Shown here: piece by piece, positions 56,804 through 64,000 of the stretch | How positions within the stretch are numbered: the stretch's first letter is position 1 | Layout of the letters: the number at the start of each line of letters is the position of its first letter | Origin: Turbatrix aceti | Taxonomy: Eukaryota; Nematoda; Chromadorea; Rhabditida; Panagrolaimidae | Direction: 5' to 3' | NCBI GenBank assembly: GCA_963969345.1 | Contig: OZ017769.1 | Coordinates: 6,265,725-6,329,724, forward strand | Length of the DNA stretch: 64,000 nucleotides | Translations under genes and position numbers: made by a program | The notes under the pieces: generated by a model | Told to the model about the DNA's origin: nothing | Database searches by the model: none | Seen by the model: only the letters and a program-made list of their open reading frames with translations

Positions 56804-56894
56804 GTTGTAGTATGAAGTTATGATGTGTCATCATCTACCTGTCATAAATCCGATTACTCAACAAATTTGCGTGAAATGACGAGTGAACAAAAGG

Positions 56895-56902
56895 CTTTTA
56901 TA
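56895..56902 (-). promoter_or_regulatory. TATA box of the small membrane-protein gene
   Basis: TATAAAAG on the minus strand, 92 bases upstream of the ATG at 56803. Confidence 0.55.
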
Positions 56903-57120
56903 GGCGGCGATTTTGTAAATTTTTGAAAAAAAACTAATAATTTGAAAAGCTTGCGTAAACAGCGAAAAACAATAGGCAAACATGATTATCACTTGGAAGG
57001 TGAAAAAAGGCGTGAGGACCCTGAATGTTAAAACAATGATAAACCTAAGACTTTTTATGTTAAAAGGAAGGCAAACATTCAATTCAGCTGGATTTGTAAG
57101 TTTATTGATCTACGCAGCCG

Positions 57121-57128
57121 TATAAAAG
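57121..57128 (+). promoter_or_regulatory. TATA box, probably of CAP gene 2
   Basis: TATAAAAG on the plus strand, 358 bases upstream of the CAP 2 ATG. TTGTCTGCAG ending about 57471 looks like an acceptor just before the ATG, and a donor-like CAGC|GTGAGA lies near 57204, so a 5' UTR intron would explain the distance. Confidence 0.5.
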
Positions 57129-57485
57129 CCCGTGCATAGACAGCATCAAGCATCGGCACTGGCAGTTCAGGTTTTCTGCCTGCCATGACACCGCGCATGT
57201 CAGCGTGAGAATTTAGGTTCCTTCCTTACTTTTCTCCTTTCTTTTATTTAATCCCAGCCGTGTTTAATCCGACAGACCCCACTAGGTTCCAAATCTCAAA
57301 AGCCCCGCCTCGAACGTTGCCTACATGAGCCTTTCCCATCAACTCAAGGGAAAACTGATCCTGATAGAAGTTCGAGATCTATTTATGTACATTCATGTAC
57401 CCCGCTTTTGTATTGATACTGTCGTGTTGGAAATAAACGTTAACACAATTGAAACCTAGTGTTGTCTGCAGAGAGCCAACCAGCC

Positions 57486-58213
57486 ATGCAAGCGTATCTT
57501 CCCGTTGCCATCGCTGTCCTGCTCATCGCCGGAGAACACCGCAGCCAAGCGTTATCCGATGACGAGCGTAATCTCGTCGTAGGTGTCCACAATAACTACC
57601 GTTCCCAACTGGCGCAGGGCGGTTCTGGTCTCCCGGACGGCAGCCAGGCTCCTTCAGGCAGCAACATCCTTCAGATGGTAAGAATCACCGAGCGCCATGC
57701 TCCAGATGATAACCCACTTTTCAGTCCTACGACACGAACATTGAGGCCTCGGCACAGCCCTACGCCGATCAATGCCAATTCCAGCACTCCGGCGCAGACG
57801 GTTACGGCGAAAACATCTACATGACGTCCGACAACGCACAGGACACGTCCGATGCGCTGCAGAGCGCTTCTGATTTGTGGTGGGGCGAGCTTCAACAGAA
57901 CGGAGGAATTTCCGACTCGGATACTTCGTTTAACGGTGACATGAACATCGGTCACTGGAGCCAGATGGCATGGGCCGGGACAGCGCGCATCGGCTGCGGC
58001 GTCGCGCACTGCTCCGACATGACTTTTGTCGTCTGCCAGTACCAAGATCCGTAAGTTACAAATTTTTTATTTTATAAAAAAACACAAATTCCAGTTGATA
58101 TTTACAAAATTTTGATTTTCAGGGGCAACTACGTGGGCCAGAACATCTACGAGATCGGTGACTCCTGCTCGCAGTGCCCCAATGGATGCGCCGGCAATGG
58201 TCTGTGCAACTGA
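57486..58213 (+). CDS. secreted CAP-domain (SCP/venom-allergen-like) protein 2
   Basis: Exons 57486-57677, 57725-58050 and 58123-58213 give 202 residues, the same exon plan as CAP gene 1. The signal peptide (YLPVAIAVLLIAGEH) is followed by LVVGVHNNYRSQLAQ, CQFQHSGADGYGENIYM, the signature GHWSQMAWAGTARIGCG and a C-terminal CSQCPNGCAGNGLC hinge. The key His and Glu residues are present. The paralogues are clearly similar across the whole length but differ at many positions, so the duplication is much older than that of the beta-mannosidases. An ATG at 57486 is chosen because it starts the signal peptide and matches the start of CAP 1. Confidence 0.92.
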
Positions 58214-58280
58214 ACCCCAAAAAACCCTCCCGATACCATTCTAATCACTAATTATTAATAATTATTAATTTTGATATCAA

Positions 58281-58286
58281 AATAAA
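58281..58286 (+). terminator. polyadenylation signal of CAP gene 2
   Basis: AATAAA 68 bases after the CAP 2 stop codon. Confidence 0.6.
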
Positions 58287-58338
58287 TTTACACTGATGGG
58301 AGAGCGCTGTACATGACATCGTGGGTGGGCGAGACGGA

Positions 58339-58602
58339 TTACTTCCTCTGGCACGGTCGTAGGACGGCTTTTCCGCGGATCTCGCCGCAGCAGGGGCACT
58401 GCTGAAGACGGACCTCGTAGCGCTTGTTGCGGTGCGTGGACTGCAGTGCTGCGGCGCGGAGTTCCTCCAGGAAGCGCCGCTCCATCGCGTCCGCCTGGGC
58501 GACAGTGCAGGGCTCGTCGAAGGAGTAGGCCGTGCAATCGCTGTCGGAATCCGATGGCGAGGAGGCCTTGGAGCACGGAGACGCGGCGCGGGACGAAGAC
58601 AT
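58339..58602 (-). CDS. hypothetical small protein with a C-terminal Cys cluster
   Basis: An 87-codon single exon, convergent with CAP gene 2. The N-terminal 25 residues are Ser/Asp-rich. A predicted helix (ADAMERRFLEELRAAALQ) follows, and then a basic end with QCPCCGEIRGKAV. There is no signal peptide, membrane segment or known domain. A TATAAG lies at 58645-58650 on the same strand, and a pyrimidine-rich TTTCTTTCAG just upstream of the ATG could instead be an intron acceptor, in which case the gene has a further 5' exon. The composition looks coding, but support is limited. Confidence 0.45.
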   Translation of the reverse strand: MSSSRAASPCSKASSPSDSDSDCTAYSFDEPCTVAQADAMERRFLEELRAAALQSTHRNKRYEVRLQQCPCCGEIRGKAVLRPCQRK

Positions 58603-58644
58603 TCTTGAGTCGGAGGTGAACTGACTTAGACTGAAAGAAATCGG

Positions 58645-58650
58645 CTTATA
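58645..58650 (-). promoter_or_regulatory. possible TATA box of the hypothetical gene
   Basis: TATAAG on the minus strand, 43 bases upstream of the ATG at 58602. Confidence 0.3.
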
Positions 58651-61098
58651 CTATTATGAATGCGACGACCAAAAGTACAAGAACCTCTGTGGAGGTGCCA
58701 AACGCGATTCGAAGTTAATAAAGAAATATAAAATAAATTATACTGTTAGAAAAAAATGTTGCGGTAAGCAAAAACTCAAAAACAACGAAAATTAACACGC
58801 AACCACGCTCTGACGCCTAGCTCTTGCCTATCTATCTGTACTACGCAGCCGGCCGCGTGCATGGTCTGAACTAAACGCAGCAGGACCTGCTGCCGCCTAT
58901 TCTCCCGGACGGACGTTGTCAAGCAATTGCATGTCACGTGCGTCCCCGACAAGGCTTTGCATAGGATGACGACACTTTCAGGCTGCTCCCGGAACTTTCA
59001 ACTGATAGATCAAAAATCACAGCATCTTCAACCGTTCCCACTGACATGAGTACCAACCAACCGACCTACGTGTCTGCGATAACACCAACTTGCGTGTGTG
59101 TGGCGATAAAAGCGTACTATCCTGCACGTGGCTGCGTTTTTTACTCTTTCGGCGCACCTGAGGCTGTTTTCTTGTAAGGCGCACCTTCCGACGCCTACGA
59201 GGGCATGTCTGGCGCCAAGATGTCATAAAGGTATTTCTAGAATAATTGGAGAAAAACGGCAGAAACGGGAGCGGCAAAGGTGTGGTTCGTCTTCATCGAG
59301 GCACGAAAATTTTCAAATGCCACGCTTTTTTCGTTGTTTCACGGAACAAATCCTGATCACCTGACCACCTCGTAAGTGGTCCTCTTTTGTTGTTCTGTTA
59401 TTCTGTATTCTCCAAAATCGGATTAACAAAAAAAACGCATCAGAAGTCCATTTATGTTATCACATAGTAATGAAAATGCAAAAAGTAATATTTTAACACA
59501 ATTTTTTAATTTCTTAGCAACCAAGTAAAATCCGTGATTATGTATGATTTTTGTGTTGCTTTGTAATTATAAAGATGAACAGCAGAAACACTTTTCGATG
59601 CATGTGAGTTGTGTTTGTATGCAGAAACCGTGTGAATTCAGTAATTAAAAAACAAAAAGTAATGAAGCAAAAAGCCGGGCATTGCAGCACACTGACGTTG
59701 ATTAACACTGATTATCGGACCTTCGGTCAAGCCATGGATCGTCATAGACCGCTCATCCGCCTATTTTTGGGCTATCAGGGTGTGTATAAAAGGACCCTGT
59801 CCCCCGGGAGAGTGGCGGTGCTGGTTGCCCTGGTACGTAGGCATTTTTGTGTCTCTTCGTTAGGACAGCCATCATCGCCACCGCCACCTTCGCAATGTTG
59901 TGTAATGCATGAGTCATGCGTATTGTTTGTGTCTGTAACCTTGTATAAGGTATTATTCCCAGACAAATGTGCTGCATTGCGCTTCCAGCATTGCAACGCA
60001 GCACCACCTACGCACCGCCAGGTGCCATCCGTCTGAGGCTTGGCAGACGAGTCACCGCGCTGGGAATAACGATGCCCGACAAAGAGCACGGCCTGCACGG
60101 TCTCCTTTGCTGTTGCAAATGCGCGCAGGAAGAGGTAAAAAAAGGTGCAAAATCGTCATCGCTGCCCCCAACGTTCCCATAAAATGAAAAAAAACGACGT
60201 CGACGATCGTCCGGAATCTGGCTTTCTGCCAAGAGCACTGTCGCCGCCACCGCCACCGCCACTGCTGCAGCGCGCGCAACTCGGGCCAGACGAAGCGATG
60301 ACGCATCATTGTGCCCGCAAGACGGTCATTGTTTTGTAAAAAAGCCTTCTAGAAACGTCTCCGCGCAGACGACGGTCGTCGACTGACACGATGACCTTCA
60401 ACTACTTTCGAAACCACCCTGACACGGCCAACGAACGAAGAATAAATGCATTCCACCGCGCCACAGAGGACGTCAGTAGTCTCGCAGAAAGATGCAAGAT
60501 CACCGCGGATCGACACGTGCACGTCGCGTGCCGGTCGGTTAGCGTACGGGATTTCGGGGTAATTGCAGGCAACGAAAGGACAACGGGGACAGCGAGATGA
60601 CTCTTGCATTTATTTTCGCTTTCGCTCTCATGGATGGCTGCGCAGCGGGATCTCATCATCTCGCATTCCGATCATTTGTAGATAGCGGTGATTTCTGACC
60701 GCCTAAATATCTATCCGCTGGCCAGGTGACTCACACATTTCTGACCTGTCGCGTGCGTCATCGTCCTGTCCTCATGGTCATTTCCTCAGAGGTCTTTTAT
60801 CCCGCGGGTGCAGTTGGATAATCTCCCCTTGCTGCGCTCACATCAGAAAATTTTTTCTGTTTTCTGTTTCCCTGACGGTTTCCCTGACATGAGACTAGAA
60901 ATCATTGCAATGCTCTCTCCTTTTTTTGCACAACAGTGTAAAACAGAACCCCTGGCATGTCACGCGCCCTCCCAAACCGTTTGGCAATGATTGCAACACG
61001 CTTAGTCTTTTTTTTTAATTGATCAAGGGTGACAAACAAGTTTTTATACGTATACGTCGTCGTAACTGCACCACGCTCGCTCCGAAAACAAAGGTTGT
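58651..61098. other. gene-poor interval
   Basis: No gene I can support. A good TATA box (TATAAAAG) is at 59785-59792 on the plus strand. Short Cys-containing frames follow (for example a 36-codon frame from 60072 with LLCCCKCAQ), but splice logic is unclear. The TATA box suggests an unannotated small gene at about 59815-60190. Confidence 0.35.
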
Positions 61099-61411
61099 CA
61101 TGTCAGGTAGCTCAGTGAGTTGGAAAAACTCCAAAACACCGGTATCAGGCAGGAAATCAGTGTTCTGGCCTTCAAACGAAACGGCTGAAGTTGTTGAACC
61201 ACATAAACCTGCTTCGGGTTACGGTAGAAAGAGCGAAAACCACTTTTTGACTCGTTCCTGGCTACAGTATTCGGTCATTGAACGTTCTGGCCCCCTCGGA
61301 AAACAAATACATACCTTTTGGAGGTGCCCCTGCGCCCGGCAATCTTCAGCGATGATTTATTGCACCTGTGAGCGGTGTTTTTCCTTCACACCACCAAAAA
61401 TTACTTTTTAG
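61099..61411 (+). CDS. possible small hypothetical protein
   Basis: An open frame from the ATG at 61099 runs about 103 codons to TAG at 61409-61411. It starts MSGSSVSWKNSKTPVS, is Ser/Lys-rich, and ends with a Cys-containing stretch (CPCARQSS, YCTCERC). It has no domain, signal peptide or clear promoter. I list it because the composition is less biased than neighbouring open frames; it may be chance. Confidence 0.2.
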
Positions 61412-63117
61412 CCATAGCACACGTCGCATAGACATGCATGACAAAAAGACTTGGGAAATGTTGCAATTGGTGTACCTGTCTGTGCCTGTTGTACGTACGC
61501 AAAACCCAGCTAAACGCTACTTCTTTGCCAAGAACCCGCGCGGGTGTTGTTCATCTATTTTGAGAGATAGAGATAGATTCAGGGGACAGGTCGGGTCGAT
61601 GGATGATTTACTTGATTCTACCTGCCCTGGCAACGGTGGTCCCAGTATGTACATAGATAGATAGATTGCATAGAAGGTGCGCAAGCATGACGAAAACTAA
61701 AGCGTATTTTTCGTATGACAAGCAATCAGCGACGAGCAATCTATGCGCTCCGCGCATACATATTTATCAGATTGTGGCCTCAGTCCAAAAAAAAATTATA
61801 CTTCCGGGTTGTTTCTTTCTGATTATTTCAAATATTTGTCAGCAAGGTGCGTGTTCAAAAAAGACGGACAAGACGAATTCGACGAGTTCGCCCAGCGGTC
61901 CAAAAAACGAAAACGGACTTCCCTTCCTTCAACTTCTTTTTTTTTCTCACACAAAAGTGATCTTGTCTCGTTGCCCGTCTGTTTACGGTAAAAACAGTTT
62001 CACTTGTTGACCGTTTCGGAACCCATCAAACAGCTGATCACTCATGTATTTATTGTTTTCGCCGGTTTCCTTCCGACAAAATTTTGTACCAATGAAAAAT
62101 TGAAAGCGAACAAGTAAAAACAAAAAACTTGTGTCGTCTTGTTTTCGTTCATCTCGAAACAACCCAAGGGCGTACTACGGTAATATATTAACAAACCAAA
62201 CCGATTTTTGCTGTTTTGCAAAGTCACACCTGTACGACAGTCTTTTTTTTTCGGAAAGAAGGAAAGAAAACGTTGCAAACCGATCCTTGTCAGTCCGCGC
62301 ATGTGACAGTAAAAAAAGGTACAACATACATATTGTTGTTTGTGTCGTCTGCTTTTGGAAGGAGTTGTTTGGTCTGAACTTCAAGGTTGTGTTTTTTCAG
62401 GTGCCGAGCTCGGCGACTCGGCCTCGATCTTTGATTTAACCGATTCTTACGTGCACTCCACCACGTTAGTCACTGTCTACTTGTTGATTTGTACCGCTCT
62501 AAATTGAAACTGTTTTTTATACGTTTCACTTGTACAGTTGGCCTAATTTTCGGTGTTTTTTGTAAATTTAGCTGTCTGTTTAATTCGACGGGAGTGGTAC
62601 AAGTCGGAGCAGCGTTCATTCTCTGTCTAGAGCTCTGAACGACGTCCTGACATCCTGACTAGCCAGAACCTGCTTGCCAGCTATTTGTTATCCCAACCAA
62701 AAAAATTGAAACGGTTGGACGATGCCGTCAAACAAACCTGTTTGATCCTAAAAGTGCTAATCCTTGGTCGACCACACTCTTATCATCCCGCGATTTACCG
62801 GTCTATAAAAAAAGTTAGACGCGTTCCATGTAAAAAACCGGCCTCAAGACGCGGCGATCGAGACAGGGCGAGGCTGCCCTCCTCGCCTTTCTCCTCGTCC
62901 GTTCGCGCTCGTTCGCTCCCTGCACTCTCGATACTACCGCTGTTGCTGCTCTTGATGTCACAGGGGGCAGTGGAACAACCACAGTTCATACTCGATTGAG
63001 ACGCGCCAGGAGCATGCAGCGACGACGACGCGCATACATTCGGGTTTGCTTTGCTGCCTGCGACGGAGACGCGTCCAAAGCAGAGTTGTTCGATGCTCAC
63101 CAAATTGCTCCTGCTCA
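61412..63117. other. gene-poor interval
   Basis: Mostly AT-rich DNA with T-runs and short, unsupported frames on both strands. A pyrimidine-rich acceptor-like TTTTTTCAG ends at about 62400, but the following frame stops after 12 codons. Nothing else recognised. Confidence 0.4.
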
Positions 63118-63600
63118 CTGCTCGCTCCTGCTCAGCTCACGAGCGCGAGCGGAGCGAGCGCGAAAAATTGGAGTGCTCAATGAGCATGAGCAGAGCGAGC
63201 ACGAAAAATTGAGTTGCTCAAAGAGCGCGAGCAGAGCGAGCAAGAGAAATTTTTAAAATGAGCACTGCTCACTATAAATTTAGTGTTACAGATACTAAAA
63301 TACTGGTAATTTCGACCAAAAACACGATGTTGGGGGTATCTCCAAGGAGTATACGGTCTTTCTTTTAGTGAGGAACTGAATTTTGGCTCAAAATTCACAT
63401 TTTTATGTGTGAGCCATGTTTGCTCATTGCTCGCTCCTGCTCAACTCACGAGCGTGAGCAGAGCAAGAGCAGAGGATCTGAGAATAAAAGAGCGCGAGCG
63501 GAGCGAGCGCAAAAATTTTAGGAACTCAAAGAGCATGAGCAGAGCGAGCACGGAAAATTGAATTGCTCAAAGAGCGCGAGCAGAGCGAGCACTGAAAATT
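63118..63600. repeat. GAGCGAGC-rich repeat cluster with inverted heads
   Basis: Two blocks (about 63118-63256 and 63422-63600) each begin with a near-palindrome built on GCTCGCTCCTGCTCA and TGAGCAGAGC words. Each then contains two to three tandem units of about 41-44 bases with the pattern GAGCAGAGCGAGCACGAAAAATTG followed by CTCAAAGAGCG in loose copies. About 165 bases of unrelated AT-rich DNA separates the blocks. Confidence 0.75.
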
Positions 63601-63690
63601 GTCGAATTGAACAACTCTGGTCCAAAGATGTTACATGCTGCTGAAGCGCATCTTCACCCGCTCTGGTCACTTTTTGGATGGCGTAGTCGT

Positions 63691-63962
63691 CTAAAACAGG
63701 CTCTGATAATTGTGCAAAGCCTGTCGCGTCGCGATTAGGACATCATTCAAAAAATCAGTTATCCTGGAATGAATTCCTGCAACGTGCGTGATTGCATGAC
63801 AGCAGACAGACAGCGCAAAACACATTGCTTTCTGGATCTTGGAATATCTTTTCTTGCAGTCAAACTCGAAGTCAAAGTAGGATATTTTTAACCCGATCGA
63901 CGGGGCTCGAGCTGATCTCTTTCCAGGTGTTGCGTGGATTTCTTCGACGGATCTCGATCACA
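63691..63962 (-). CDS. possible 3' end of a further minus-strand gene
   Basis: A minus-strand frame open from about 63962 to TAG at 63691 encodes about 88 residues, including FDFEFDCKKRYSKIQKAM and ITDFLNDVLIATRQALHNY, a helical, coding-like texture. The neighbouring frame nearer the edge (from an ATG at about 63988) also reads plausibly (NVIEIRRRNPRNTWKEI), so an intron or frame change may lie between. I name no product. It would enter from beyond the right edge. Confidence 0.25.
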
Positions 63963-64000
63963 TTAGTACCGCCGCAATCTGATCTCATTTTGACTGTAGG

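Noticed and set aside
60391..60600. 69-codon plus-strand frame with mixed composition
   Set aside because: Passably protein-like, but a long minus-strand frame overlaps it and no promoter or domain supports either.
62795..63118. 107-codon minus-strand frame next to the repeat cluster
   Set aside because: Ser/Ala-rich and continuous with repeat-like DNA; no supporting signal.

Overview
The window is metazoan nuclear DNA. Genes are split by GT-AG introns, many of them only 45-60 bp, with AATAAA polyadenylation signals, TATA boxes and one eukaryotic tRNA gene. The families present (DIP2, POU homeobox, NUF2, MSH6, PP2A, lysosomal beta-mannosidase, a cystine-knot ligand, CAP proteins) point to an animal with compact genes. 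I cannot fix the phylum from sequence alone. No bacterial, viral or CRISPR features were seen.

Layout. 0-1.2 kb: 3' end of a plus-strand tail-anchored membrane protein, possibly SMPD4-like. 1.3-8.6 kb: two tandem minus-strand beta-mannosidase genes, separated by a hAT-like MITE; the first copy is frameshifted near its C-terminus. 8.6-12 kb: no gene seen. 12-18.6 kb, all plus strand: tandem Ras-association protein, FoP/CHTOP-like RGG protein, POU homeobox factor, mitochondrial ribosome recycling factor. 18.6-37.2 kb: non-coding DNA, then DIP2 (11 inferred exon units, two very large introns, and an in-frame alternative first exon). 38.5-39.6 kb: PP2A catalytic subunit. 40.1-42.8 kb, minus strand: an HMGA-like AT-hook protein and NUF2. 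43.3-47.7 kb: MSH6, divergent from NUF2. 47.8-50.1 kb: a minus-strand secreted saposin-like gene whose large intron holds a plus-strand ankyrin-repeat gene. 50.4-51.7 kb: an unrecognised 406-residue protein. 52-53.3 kb: a furin-type, secreted cystine-knot ligand of the PTTH/Trunk/IL-17-like kind. 53.8-54.2 kb: a second MITE. 54.5 kb: tRNA-Gln(CTG). 54.8-58.6 kb: small genes with TATA boxes, including two CAP-domain paralogues. 58.6-64 kb: mostly non-coding, with a GAGCGAGC-rich repeat cluster and possibly the 3' end of a further minus-strand gene.

Most genes are ordinary housekeeping or developmental genes and do not form one pathway. NUF2 (kinetochore) and MSH6 (mismatch repair) share a 0.5 kb divergent promoter region, and both act in dividing cells. 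The lineage-specific material lies in the duplicated mannosidases, the DIP2 alternative N-terminus, the nested saposin-like gene, the cystine-knot ligand and the small-gene cluster at 54.8-58.6 kb. Multi-exon models were built by hand from splice sites, reading phase and family resemblance; none has transcript support here.
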